From: Gordonia sp. UBA7599
Lineage (GTDB): Bacteria; Actinomycetota; Actinomycetes; Mycobacteriales; Mycobacteriaceae
Reading direction: 5' to 3'
DNA length: 64,000 nt
Assembly (NCBI GenBank): GCA_002477755.1
Contig: DLKD01000139.1
Span: forward strand, 6,343-70,342
Shown: positions 45,255 to 53,168 of the stretch, piece by piece
Layout of the letters: each line of letters opens with the position of its first letter
How positions within the stretch are numbered: the stretch's first letter is position 1
The notes under the pieces: generated by a model
The model's input: the letters and a program-made list of their open reading frames with translations, nothing else
The model's database searches: none
Told to the model about the DNA's origin: nothing
Made by a program: the position numbers and the translations under genes

Positions 45255-46193
45255 ATGTCATTCGAGACACAGTCGTTCGAACTGCCGCAGCCGCCATTGT
45301 TCTCCCGGTCGACCATCGACCGGGCGGGCGAGCTCCGCGGAAACCACGGTGCCGCGACGGTGGGCTGGGATCATGCCCGGGTGCTGCTGATCGACGGGTC
45401 GGGCCGGTTCGGCGTCGATGAGGCACAGGGCGGGTTGCGCTGGTTGCCGGGTCCGCAGGTCGCCGACGGTCCGCCCGACGACGCGGTCCTGCTCGGCGTC
45501 GACGAGGAGGCGATGCTGTGGGCGCGCCGCGTCCCCGAGATCGCCGAACCGATCGCCGACGCTCGGATGGCCGGGCACCACCTGGGTGCCGACGACGCTG
45601 GTCTGTTGGTGACCGCTCTCGGGATGCTCAACTGGACCGACAACGCGGAGTTCTCCCCGACAACCGGGGCGCCGACGAGGATCGAGAAGTCCGGGTGGGT
45701 GCGCCGCGACCGGTCGTGTGGGCGCGAGGAATTCCCGCGCACCGATCCGGCGATTATCACCGTCGTGCACGACGGCGGCGACCGGATCCTGCTCGGCCGC
45801 CAGGCGATGTGGCCCGACAAGTGGTATTCGACGCTGGCCGGGTTCGTCGAGCCGGGGGAGTCGCTGGAGCAGTGCGTGATCCGCGAGGTTCGCGAGGAAG
45901 TGGGCATCACCGTCACGCAGCCCCGCTATCTGGGCAGCCAGCCGTGGCCGTTCCCGCGCTCGTTGATGATCGGGTTCGCCGCCCTGGGCGATCCCGACGA
46001 GCCGCTGGCCTTCCTCGACGGCGAGATCGCCGATGCACAGTGGTTCACGCGTGAACAGGTGCGCACGGCGCTGTCGGGCGCCGAGTGGACCGATCCGGTC
46101 AACGGCGACGACGCCCCGCCCGCCCCGCTGCGGCTACCGGGCTCGGTCTCGATCGCCCGGGCGATGGTCGAGGCCTGGGCCGCCGCCGACTAG
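45255..46193 (+). CDS. nudC: NAD+ diphosphatase NudC with degenerate zinc ribbon
   Basis: This 312-residue enzyme hydrolyses NADH/NAD+ to NMN(H) and AMP and can remove NAD caps from RNA. The Nudix box GFVEPGESLEQCVIREVREEVG and the NudC-specific SQPWPFPRS are intact. The zinc ribbon that precedes the Nudix domain in E. coli (four Cys) is almost gone. The segment from LNWTDNAEFSPTTG to WVRRDRSCGREEFPRTDP keeps one Cys, so zinc is probably not bound. ATG 45255 is four bases after the channel stop. Confidence 0.94.
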   Translation: MSFETQSFELPQPPLFSRSTIDRAGELRGNHGAATVGWDHARVLLIDGSGRFGVDEAQGGLRWLPGPQVADGPPDDAVLLGVDEEAMLWARRVPEIAEPIADARMAGHHLGADDAGLLVTALGMLNWTDNAEFSPTTGAPTRIEKSGWVRRDRSCGREEFPRTDPAIITVVHDGGDRILLGRQAMWPDKWYSTLAGFVEPGESLEQCVIREVREEVGITVTQPRYLGSQPWPFPRSLMIGFAALGDPDEPLAFLDGEIADAQWFTREQVRTALSGAEWTDPVNGDDAPPAPLRLPGSVSIARAMVEAWAAAD

Positions 46194-46195
46194 GC

Positions 46196-46222
46196 GGGAA
46201 CAGGTTCGACGGCCGCGGTGTT
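46196..46222 (+). promoter_or_regulatory. SigH-type promoter of the mycoredoxin gene
   Basis: GGGAAC (46196-46201), 17 bases, TGTT (46219-46222) has the same architecture and spacing as the promoter upstream of sigH. The expected start site falls on or beside ATG 46232, so the message would be leaderless. It lies immediately after the nudC stop (46191-46193). Confidence 0.75.
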
Positions 46223-46231
46223 GTTCCAATC

Positions 46232-46483
46232 ATGAGTACCGACGCTCCGGCATTGACGATGTACACCACCACCTGGTGCGGTTACTGCAACCGCCTCAAG
46301 ACCGGGCTGAAGAGCCTCGGCGTGACGTGGGACGAGGTGAACATCGAGGAGGATCCGGCGGCCGCCGACTTCGTCGGCAGTGTCAACAACGGCAACCACG
46401 TCGTCCCGACGATCAAGTACGCCGACGGCACCACCGCGACGAACCCGTCGATCGTGGACGTCCGCAAGAAGCTGGGCCTGTAA
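46232..46483 (+). CDS. mrx1: Mycoredoxin-1 (glutaredoxin-like)
   Basis: This 83-residue thioredoxin-fold protein reduces mycothiol mixed disulfides. The active site is WCGYC (Cys16, Cys19), the cis-Pro segment is HVVPTIKYADG, and a C-terminal NPSIVDVRKKL helix follows, all matching mycoredoxin (Rv3198A). ATG 46232 sits about ten bases after the -10 GTT of a SigH-type promoter, tying it to the thiol-stress regulon together with sigH/rshA in the same window. The uvrD2 gene begins 31 bases downstream. Confidence 0.94.
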   Translation: MSTDAPALTMYTTTWCGYCNRLKTGLKSLGVTWDEVNIEEDPAAADFVGSVNNGNHVVPTIKYADGTTATNPSIVDVRKKLGL

Positions 46484-46514
46484 GGCTCGTCCGGCACCCG
46501 ACCAACCCGACGCG

Positions 46515-48650
46515 ATGTCGGGGGCGGGTGGAATAGTGGTCGGCGTGGTGGACCATCTCGCAGATCTCGACCCGGAGCAACTCGCCGCGGTGACCGCACC
46601 GCGCGGGCCGGTCTGCGTGCTCGCCGGGGCCGGGACGGGTAAGACGCGCACCATCACCAGACGCATCGCCCACCTCGTCGAAGGCGGTCAGGTGAACCCC
46701 GACCAGGTACTCGCGGTGACCTTCACTGCCCGAGCCGCCGGCGAGATGCGCTCCCGACTGCGGGAATTGGGCGTTTCGGGTGCGGGATCCTCGGGGGTCC
46801 AGGCCCAGACCTTCCACGCTGCGGCACTGCGCCAACTGCGCTACTTCTGGCCGCGCGCCATCGGCGACACCCGGTGGGAACTGATCGACTCCAAGCTCCC
46901 AATCGTCGGACGTGCGGCCCGTCGGGCCCGACTGGCGACGACGACGGAAATGCTGCGCGATCTGGCGTCGGAGATCGAATGGGCCAAAGCCAGCCTGATC
47001 GGTCCGAGCGGCTACGCCGCCGCCGCGGTCGATGCGGGGCGCGACCTACCAGCGCCGGTCGAGCAGGTGGCACAGGTGTTCGCGGCCTATGAGGCGGCGA
47101 AGGTCACCGACGACGGCGATCGGCTCTTCGACTTCGACGACCTGCTGATCTACACCACCCAGATCCTCACCGACGATGCAGGACTCGCTGAGGAGTTCCG
47201 CTCGCGCTACCGGTGTTTCGTCGTAGACGAGTATCAAGACGTCACCCCGGTGCAGCACGGGCTCCTCAAGGCGTGGCTCGGCGACCGCGACGACCTCACC
47301 GTCGTCGGCGACGCAAACCAGACGATTTACACCTTCGCCGGCGCACAGGCGAGCTTCCTGCTCAACTTCTCTCGCGAATACCCGCAAGCGCAGGTCGTGC
47401 GTCTGGTGCGGGACTACCGTTCCACGCCCGAGGTCGTCGACCTCGCCAACCGAGTGATCGGCGCCGCGCGTGGTCGGGCGGCGGGAACCCGACTCGAACT
47501 CGTCGGCCAACGGCCACCCGGGCCGATGCCGCGTTTCGCCGAGTACCCCGATGAGCCGGCCGAGGCGGCGGCCACGGTGGCCGACATCGGCAAACTGATC
47601 GCCGAAGGTGTGCCGGCGTCGGAGATCGCGGTGCTCTACCGCGTGAACGCCCAGTCGCAGGTCTACGAGGAGGCGCTGACGCAGGCGCAGATCCCATATC
47701 AGATCCGAGGCGGCGACGCGTTCTTCGCGCGCACCGAGATCCGCCAGGCGCTGCGCGAGATCACCGCGGCCGCGCGGACCGCCGACGCCGCGGCGGGGGA
47801 GGATCTGATCGATACGCTGCGGGTGCTGCTGTTCCCGCTGGGCCTGACCCCCGACGAGCCGTCGGGCGCCGAGGCCAAGTCGCGCTGGGCGTCATTGAGC
47901 GCACTCGTCGAGTTGGCGGAGGACCTCCGCACCCACGACTCGGAGCTGAGTTTGGGGGGCCTGGCCTCCGAGTTGGCCTCGAGGTCGGCGGCGGGACACC
48001 CGCCGACGATGAACGGCGTCACGCTGTCCTCGCTGCACGCGGCCAAAGGGTTGGAGTGGGATGCGGTGTTCCTGGTCGGCCTCACCGATGGCGCCGTACC
48101 GATCTCCCATGCCATCGACGCCTCGGCAGAGGCAGTCGAGGAGGAGCGCCGCCTCTTCTATGTGGGGGTGACGCGCGCCCGTGAGCACCTGCGCCTGTCC
48201 TGGGCGCTGGCCCGTAATGAGGGCGGTCGGCGGGGACGGCGGAAGTCGCGGTTCCTCGTCGGCCTACTCCCGACCTGCGAGCGGTGCTCGTCGAACCTGA
48301 TGGGCTCGCGCGCGCTGGCATCGGGGCTGTGCGACTCGTGTGCCGGTGTGCCGCGCGGGTCCGCTTCGGCGCGCTCGGGCGTGGCCGCGCGGGCCGCGAC
48401 CATGCCGCTGGCCCCCGCCGATGCGGCGCTGTTCGACAGTCTGCGGCAATGGCGTGCAGCCGAGGCGAATCGTGAGAAGAAGCCGGCGTTCACGGTGTTC
48501 GCCGACAAGACCTTGCGCGAGATCGCGACCAGCCGACCGGCGGGCCTGCACGAGCTCAAACGGGTCAGCGGCGTGGGGCCGGCGAAGCTGGAGCGTTACG
48601 GCGATGCGGTCGTCGCCATCGTCGCTTCGGCCGCGGTCCCCGCGACGTAG
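46515..48650 (+). CDS. uvrD2: Superfamily 1 DNA helicase UvrD2
   Basis: This 711-residue 3'-5' DNA helicase is homologous to mycobacterial UvrD2. Walker A is GAGTGKT (residues 38-44), motif II VVDEYQDVTP, and later motifs are TLSSLHAAKGLEWDAVFLVG and RRLFYVGVTRAREHL. A tetracysteine module CERCSSN...LCDSC (Cx2C-x14-Cx2C) precedes a C-terminal HRDC domain (LREIATSRPAGLHELKRVSGVGPAKLERYG). The start is uncertain: ATG 46515, or GTG 46545/46548, which gives VVDHLADLDPEQ. It ends a run from adnA and may be read from the mrx1 SigH promoter under stress. Confidence 0.94.
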   Translation: MSGAGGIVVGVVDHLADLDPEQLAAVTAPRGPVCVLAGAGTGKTRTITRRIAHLVEGGQVNPDQVLAVTFTARAAGEMRSRLRELGVSGAGSSGVQAQTFHAAALRQLRYFWPRAIGDTRWELIDSKLPIVGRAARRARLATTTEMLRDLASEIEWAKASLIGPSGYAAAAVDAGRDLPAPVEQVAQVFAAYEAAKVTDDGDRLFDFDDLLIYTTQILTDDAGLAEEFRSRYRCFVVDEYQDVTPVQHGLLKAWLGDRDDLTVVGDANQTIYTFAGAQASFLLNFSREYPQAQVVRLVRDYRSTPEVVDLANRVIGAARGRAAGTRLELVGQRPPGPMPRFAEYPDEPAEAAATVADIGKLIAEGVPASEIAVLYRVNAQSQVYEEALTQAQIPYQIRGGDAFFARTEIRQALREITAAARTADAAAGEDLIDTLRVLLFPLGLTPDEPSGAEAKSRWASLSALVELAEDLRTHDSELSLGGLASELASRSAAGHPPTMNGVTLSSLHAAKGLEWDAVFLVGLTDGAVPISHAIDASAEAVEEERRLFYVGVTRAREHLRLSWALARNEGGRRGRRKSRFLVGLLPTCERCSSNLMGSRALASGLCDSCAGVPRGSASARSGVAARAATMPLAPADAALFDSLRQWRAAEANREKKPAFTVFADKTLREIATSRPAGLHELKRVSGVGPAKLERYGDAVVAIVASAAVPAT

Positions 48651-48667
48651 CGGCAAAACCGCAGGTA

Positions 48668-48705
48668 GAAAATAAGTTGTGCCCGTGCAGAGGCCGTCGT
48701 AGGCT
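48668..48705 (+). promoter_or_regulatory. whiB7 promoter with AT-rich WhiB7 box
   Basis: GAAAATAA (48668-48675) directly precedes TTGTGC (48677-48682), then 17 bases and TAGGCT (48700-48705). An AT-rich block abutting the -35 of a SigA promoter is the known WhiB7-responsive arrangement bound by its AT-hook, indicating autoactivation. Transcription should start near 48712, giving a leader of about 320 bases. Confidence 0.8.
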
Positions 48706-48773
48706 GGGCAAGTCAACTTAGTGGGGACGATCCCCGCTGTGTCCGCGATTCGAGACGGAAGGAGTGCGGACCC

Positions 48774-48938
48774 GTGAGCTCGATCAATCACTTCGGCCAT
48801 GCCGTAGCTGCGACGCGACCGTGGGCGCTGCATTCATTGCCCAAATCCGTCTTCATCGAAGGCGACAAGTCGATCGCAACCGTGGCGCAGCGAGCGCTTC
48901 GGCGATTCTCCGTACCGGATCATCCAAGGGTGACGTAG
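48774..48938 (+). CDS. Upstream ORF of the whiB7 leader (54 codons)
   Basis: This regulatory reading frame starts with GTG 48774, behind GGAAGGAG, and reads VSSINHFGHAVAATRPWALH at its start. It continues through SVFIEGDKSIATVAQ to FSVPDHPRVT and the TAG at 48936. Codons 36-38 (bases 48879-48886, ACCGTGGC) are identical to the 3' terminator arm and can pair with the 5' arm. Ribosome progress through this ORF should therefore decide whether the terminator forms. The peptide itself need not have a function. Confidence 0.75.
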   Translation: MSSINHFGHAVAATRPWALHSLPKSVFIEGDKSIATVAQRALRRFSVPDHPRVT

Positions 48939-48953
48939 TTCCAACCGCCCTTC

Positions 48954-48999
48954 CGGCCACGGTGAATCGCGACAGCGAAGACCGTGGCCGTTTTCTTTT
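48954..48999 (+). terminator. Attenuator terminator in the whiB7 leader
   Basis: CGGCCACGGT (48954-48963) and ACCGTGGCCG (48981-48990) form a perfect 10-bp stem with a 17-base loop, followed by TTTTCTTTT. It lies between the uORF stop and whiB7, where a constitutive terminator would make no sense, so it must be conditional. The competing antiterminator is 48879-48886 pairing with 48956-48963 over eight bases. Confidence 0.88.
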
Positions 49000-49032
49000 C
49001 CCTCGATCCCCGTACACAGCCTGGAGACTCTG

Positions 49033-49317
49033 ATGACTTGCCTGACTGATTTCACCGGTACCCCGCCCATACCCGGCCTCGCCTCCCTGGGGCTTCCGTG
49101 CCGGGAGGCCGACGCCGACCTGTGGTTCGCCGAGGCCCCCGCCGACCTGGAGATGGCGAAGGCACTCTGCCGGGGCTGCCCGTTGCAGCGGGAGTGCCTG
49201 GAGACCGCCATCGAGCGCGCCGAACCGTGGGGCGTCTGGGGCGGCGAGATCTTCGACCGCGGCCAGATCGTGGCCCGCAAGCGACCTCGTGGCCGCCCCC
49301 GCAAGGTTGCGGGATGA
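49033..49317 (+). CDS. whiB7: WhiB7, intrinsic antibiotic-resistance regulator
   Basis: This 94-residue Wbl transcription factor activates a resistance regulon after ribosome-targeting drug stress. Iron-sulfur ligands are Cys23, Cys46, Cys49 and Cys55, followed by the SigA-contacting turn EPWGVWGGE. The C-terminal AT-hook RGRPRK (about residues 85-90) is diagnostic for WhiB7. ATG 49033 has GGAG six bases before it. Expression is controlled by the autoactivated promoter and attenuator upstream. A strong terminator follows directly. Confidence 0.97.
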   Translation: MTCLTDFTGTPPIPGLASLGLPCREADADLWFAEAPADLEMAKALCRGCPLQRECLETAIERAEPWGVWGGEIFDRGQIVARKRPRGRPRKVAG

Positions 49318-49320
49318 ACA

Positions 49321-49357
49321 AGCCCGGCAAGCATTTGCTTGCCGGGCTCGTTCTTTT
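49321..49357 (+). terminator. Intrinsic terminator after whiB7
   Basis: AGCCCGGCAAGCA (49321-49333) and its perfect 13-base inverse (49336-49348) are followed by CGTTCTTTT. It starts four bases after the whiB7 stop and also lies beyond the end of the convergent ABC1 kinase gene. Confidence 0.9.
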
Positions 49358-49383
49358 GTTGATCCTCGACCTACCGGTCGACG

Positions 49384-50697
49384 TCAGTCGATGCCGGGCA
49401 CCCATTCGGTCATGATCGCCCGGTACGGGGCGTAGGCCTCCAGCTGCGCGGCGATGCCCACGCACCCGAGCAGCACCCGGAACACCATCACGAAGTTCTT
49501 CGGCACGTTCAGGTTGCGCGACGTCTTGTACACGTCGCCCCGCAGGTCGGTGGCGTTGCCGGCGGCGCGCTGCAACCACTGGCGGGTGAAGTGGAACTCG
49601 TCGGTGTAAAGCGGATCGACGAACGGCTTGAGGTAGGCCTCGAGGTCGTCGGGAGTCACCTTCGCTGCATGGCTGGGTCGGATGAAGTCCGTGGCCACCA
49701 GCAGATCGCGCAGTTCGTCGTAGCTGCGGTCGCGTGCCAGCTTGAAGATCGGCCCGGTCTCCGGCGGCAACCCATCGGGGTAGACGCCGACGGCACCGAA
49801 GTCGAGGACGCCGAAGCGGCCGTCGTCGGCGATGAAGAAGTTGCCCGGGTGCGGGTCGCCGTGCAGCAAGCCGACCCGGTAGGGCGACGAAATCTCGAAC
49901 TCGGCCATCCGCGCGGCGGCCGCGTTGCGCTCCTCCTGGCTGCCCTCGGTGATCAGGCGCGACAGCGGGATGCCGTTCACCCATTCGGACACCACGACCT
50001 TCGGTGCGCTGGCCACGACCTTGGGCACGAGGAAGTTGGGATCACCGTCGAAGGCCTTCGCGAAGGCGCGCTGGTGCTCGGCTTCGCCCAGGTAGTCGAG
50101 CTCGGCGTCGGTACGGTCGATCAGTTCGTCGACCATCGCCTTGACGTCGGTGCCGGGGGAGAGCTTCTGGATGAGGCCGGACATGCGCCCGAGGGTCTTG
50201 AGGTCGGCCCGCAGCGCGTGGTCGGCGCCGGGGTACTGGACCTTGACCGCGACGTCGCGACCGTCGGACCACACCGCGCGGTGCACCTGGCCGATGCTCG
50301 CCGCGGCGGCGGGAGTGTCGTCGAATTCCCGGAAGCGCTCGCGCCACTTGGTGCCCAGCTGCTGGTCGAGCACCGCATGGACCTTGTCGGCCGGCAGCGG
50401 CGGCGCCTCGGCCTGCAGTTTGGTCAGTGCGTCGCGGAAGGGCTCACCGAACTCCTCGGGAATACCCGCTTCCATGATCGACAGCGCCTGACCGACCTTC
50501 ATCGCGCCGCCCTTGAGCTCGCCGAGAACGGAGAACAGCTGCTCGGCCGTCTTCTCCATCAGCTCCTGGGTGACCTCATCTTTGCTCTTGCCGGCAATGC
50601 GCTTGCCCAAGCCCCCGACGGCGCGCCCTGCGACGCCGATTGGAAGTGCTGCCAACTTTGCGTTCCGGCGCCCCGACCCCCGTGTGATATCGCTCAT
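49384..50697 (-). CDS. ABC1/UbiB-family atypical kinase (Rv3197-like)
   Basis: This 437-residue protein of the ABC1/ADCK/UbiB family has the signature KxGQ helix (LKGGAMKVGQALSIM), the Ala-rich loop replacing the P-loop (AAAASIGQVHRAVW), and an active-site Lys in VAVKVQYPG. HGDPHPGNF and DFG (VLDFGAVG) complete the site. Members support quinone biosynthesis or membrane lipid homeostasis. In mycobacteria this gene (Rv3197) is beside whiB7 and reported in its regulon. TATCCT is exactly six bases before ATG 50697, a leaderless signature. Confidence 0.93.
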   Translation of the reverse strand: MSDITRGSGRRNAKLAALPIGVAGRAVGGLGKRIAGKSKDEVTQELMEKTAEQLFSVLGELKGGAMKVGQALSIMEAGIPEEFGEPFRDALTKLQAEAPPLPADKVHAVLDQQLGTKWRERFREFDDTPAAAASIGQVHRAVWSDGRDVAVKVQYPGADHALRADLKTLGRMSGLIQKLSPGTDVKAMVDELIDRTDAELDYLGEAEHQRAFAKAFDGDPNFLVPKVVASAPKVVVSEWVNGIPLSRLITEGSQEERNAAAARMAEFEISSPYRVGLLHGDPHPGNFFIADDGRFGVLDFGAVGVYPDGLPPETGPIFKLARDRSYDELRDLLVATDFIRPSHAAKVTPDDLEAYLKPFVDPLYTDEFHFTRQWLQRAAGNATDLRGDVYKTSRNLNVPKNFVMVFRVLLGCVGIAAQLEAYAPYRAIMTEWVPGID

Positions 50698-50737
50698 GCG
50701 GCAAGGATAGTCGACTGGATCGGAGCCTGGACCGGAG

Positions 50738-51598
50738 CTACGCACGACGGCCGTGAGCGCCGCATCCGCAGAGCGGATGGGCCGGCCATTCCTTGTGCCG
50801 TAGACGCACCGGCCGGGCATGGATCTCGACTGTGCGGTCGACGAGGTCGGGTTGGGCCACAGGCGTGGAACCACCGTCGGTGCGCGGAGCGAGACCGGCG
50901 CTGACCTGCTCGATTTGCTCGAGTGCCACTCCGACGGTGAGGCCGGTGACCGCGTGTCCGGCGACCCCGGACCGGTTGACCAGCTGGGCGCACAGGAGCG
51001 GCCACTGCGGATCGAGGGTGGTCCGGTGGTGGTCGGCGCAGCGCAGGCAACTCGACCGTCCGGGCAGGACGAGCGGTCCGACGACGCCCACCCCGTCGCG
51101 CAGAAGCACCGAAAGGTGCGGGATCCGCCGGCGCATCAGGTCATCGACGAGGACGGGGTCGTGGTGGGCGTAGTCGGTGAGGACGACCAGCGTGGGGCTT
51201 GGCGTCGGCGCCCGCCAGGGGCGGGCGCGTGGGGCGGCGCTGAGGGCTACGGGATAGCCGGCGGCGGTCATCGCGGTGTCGAGGCCGTCGCGCAACGGTC
51301 CGGCGCCGTGGAGATGGATCCGCAGCTGCGACAGCGACCCGGCGTCCGATGCGCCGACGGTCCGCAGTCGCGTCACGATCGCGTCGAAGTCCGCACGCCC
51401 CAGACCCACCTCGTCGCACCGCTGCGCGATCAGAAGCTCGAACTGGGGTTGGTCGAGCAGATGGAGCAGATCGGCGACTGCCCGTGCACTGACCTCCGGC
51501 GGCAGGTCGACGAGAACGCTGCGCTCGGGATCGCAGCCGAGTTGCAGCTGGTTGGCACCGCGCACGAGCACGGGGGAGAGTACCGCGGTCCTGGCCAT
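50738..51598 (-). CDS. Orphan TOMM/cyclodehydratase-like protein (Rv3196-like)
   Basis: This 286-residue protein resembles the E1-like partner domain of RiPP azole/azoline cyclodehydratases. It has a Rossmann-like centre (LVVLTDYAHHDPVLVDDLM, LSVLLRDGVGVVGPLVLPG), then the zinc-type motif SSCLRCADHHRTTLDPQWP and a C-terminal HPLCGCG, giving CxxC plus CxC. There is no YcaO gene or precursor peptide nearby. It is conserved in place next to the ABC1 kinase in mycobacteria. ATG 51598 is the likely start; GTG 51604 or 51655 are possible. The function is unknown. Confidence 0.75.
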   Translation of the reverse strand: MARTAVLSPVLVRGANQLQLGCDPERSVLVDLPPEVSARAVADLLHLLDQPQFELLIAQRCDEVGLGRADFDAIVTRLRTVGASDAGSLSQLRIHLHGAGPLRDGLDTAMTAAGYPVALSAAPRARPWRAPTPSPTLVVLTDYAHHDPVLVDDLMRRRIPHLSVLLRDGVGVVGPLVLPGRSSCLRCADHHRTTLDPQWPLLCAQLVNRSGVAGHAVTGLTVGVALEQIEQVSAGLAPRTDGGSTPVAQPDLVDRTVEIHARPVRLRHKEWPAHPLCGCGAHGRRA

Positions 51599-51688
51599 GG
51601 TCACAGTTTGCTGCCCGTGGTGCGGTTCAGTCAGCGCACGAAGGAGGTTTTCCACAGGTGAACGCAGTGCCTGACCTGGTTGTAAGTG

Positions 51689-53134
51689 CTAATTCCCGGA
51701 TTCGTCGGTGTCGGTGTCGCCGGCGGCCTCTTCGTCGGCGATCACCTGACGGAGCGCTTCGAGTGGATCCGTGTCATCCCCGGCTGCGATGCTGGCGATG
51801 AAAGCGGCCGGAGCGTCCAAGTCGCTGCTGTCGGGCAGGAGGTCCGGGTGGTCCCACACCCGGTCGCGGGTGGTGACGTCGGTGGCTTGCAGGAGTCCGT
51901 CCCACAGCGCGGCCGCCTCGCGCACGCGGCGGGGGCGCAACTCCAGGCCCACGAGCGTCGCGAAGGCCTGCTCGGCCGGACCGCCGGAGGCGCGTCGGCG
52001 CCGCATCGTCTCGGTGAGGGCCGCGGTGGCCGGGATGCGATCACCCAGGGCCCGGGTCACCACGTGCTCGACCCAGCCCTCGATGAGGGCCAGCAGCGTC
52101 TCCAGCCGGTCCAGGGCGGCCTTCTGCTCGTCGGTGGTGGTCGGCTCGAACGACGCAGCCGAGCCGAGCAACTCCTCGATCCGACCCGGATTCGCCATCA
52201 GCTCCTCCGGGTTGATCCCCTCGCCGAACGCCTCGCTCAGTCCGCCGAGGTCGACGGTGATGCCCGCCGCGTACTGCTCGACGGAGGAGAGCAGCCGCTG
52301 ACGCAACCACGCGACATGGGTGAACAGGCGCACGTGTGCGGCTTCGCGTGCGGCGAGGTAGACGATGATCTCCTGGGCGGGCAGGTCGAGACCGTCGGCG
52401 AACGAGGCGATCGCCTCGGGCAGCAGCACGGCGGTTCCCGCTGGTGCGAGCGGCAGCCCGATGTCGGTCCCGGTCAGCACCTCCGTCGCCAGCTTGCCCA
52501 GGCCCTGGCCCAACTGGGCGCCGAACACCGAGCCCGACATCTGGCCCATGATCCCCATCATCGGGCCGGCGAATGCCGCGGCCTCTTCGGGCAACCCGTC
52601 GGCCCAGGCCTGCGAGAGCCGCCGCGCGAGCGGGTCGCAGAGCTTGGACCACGTCGGCAGCGACTCCTCGAGCCACTGCACCGGCGTCCAGGCAACCGAG
52701 TTGGTCACGCCACTGGGCAATGCGCTCGCGTCGTCGAGCCACATCTGGGCCAGGTGCACCGCGTCGGCCACCGCACTTGTCTCTTTGTCGAGGACCGGCG
52801 TGAAGTCGCCGATCTCCTGGCGGGCGAGCTGCTTGGCCAGTTCGTAGTTCACCGGCGCGCCCGCGCCTGCCCCGGTGCTCCCTGAGCCCATGGCGCTGAA
52901 CATGGTGCCGAGCTGGGAGAACAGCTGCCCGATCATCTCGGGGTTGAGCTGGGAGGGGTCGAAACCGGCGCCGAGGGCCCCGAACTGCGACGGGTCGAAG
53001 GACGACGGGTCGATGTTGAAGCCGAAGGGGTTCGAACCGGCCGACCCGCCGGAGTCGGCGGGCTTGTCCTTGCCGTCGTCGCCACCGTCGCGGTCGGGGT
53101 CGTTGCCGGAGAAGCCGAACGGGAGATCGCTCAT
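51689..53134 (-). CDS. DUF2342 zinc-dependent metalloprotease-like protein (Rv3195-like)
   Basis: This 481-residue cytoplasmic protein has a disordered Asp/Gly-rich N-terminus with repeated FDPSQ/FGAL-type motifs. The DUF2342 domain carries a zincin-like helix YLAAREAAHVRLFTHV (REAAH in place of HExxH) and a downstream EGWVEHV that may give the third ligand. The proteolytic activity of this family is unproven. TACGGT stands exactly six bases before ATG 53134, a leaderless signature. It diverges from the PDZ-Lon gene with only 34 bases between starts. Confidence 0.88.
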   Translation of the reverse strand: MSDLPFGFSGNDPDRDGGDDGKDKPADSGGSAGSNPFGFNIDPSSFDPSQFGALGAGFDPSQLNPEMIGQLFSQLGTMFSAMGSGSTGAGAGAPVNYELAKQLARQEIGDFTPVLDKETSAVADAVHLAQMWLDDASALPSGVTNSVAWTPVQWLEESLPTWSKLCDPLARRLSQAWADGLPEEAAAFAGPMMGIMGQMSGSVFGAQLGQGLGKLATEVLTGTDIGLPLAPAGTAVLLPEAIASFADGLDLPAQEIIVYLAAREAAHVRLFTHVAWLRQRLLSSVEQYAAGITVDLGGLSEAFGEGINPEELMANPGRIEELLGSAASFEPTTTDEQKAALDRLETLLALIEGWVEHVVTRALGDRIPATAALTETMRRRRASGGPAEQAFATLVGLELRPRRVREAAALWDGLLQATDVTTRDRVWDHPDLLPDSSDLDAPAAFIASIAAGDDTDPLEALRQVIADEEAAGDTDTDESGN

Positions 53135-53168
53135 GGCTCCACCGTACCGACCTATTACGCTGGCGCAG

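Noticed and set aside
48717-48735. GGGGACGATCCCC small palindrome in the whiB7 leader
   Set aside because: A short stem that may simply be leader structure; no link to the terminator/antiterminator pairing found.
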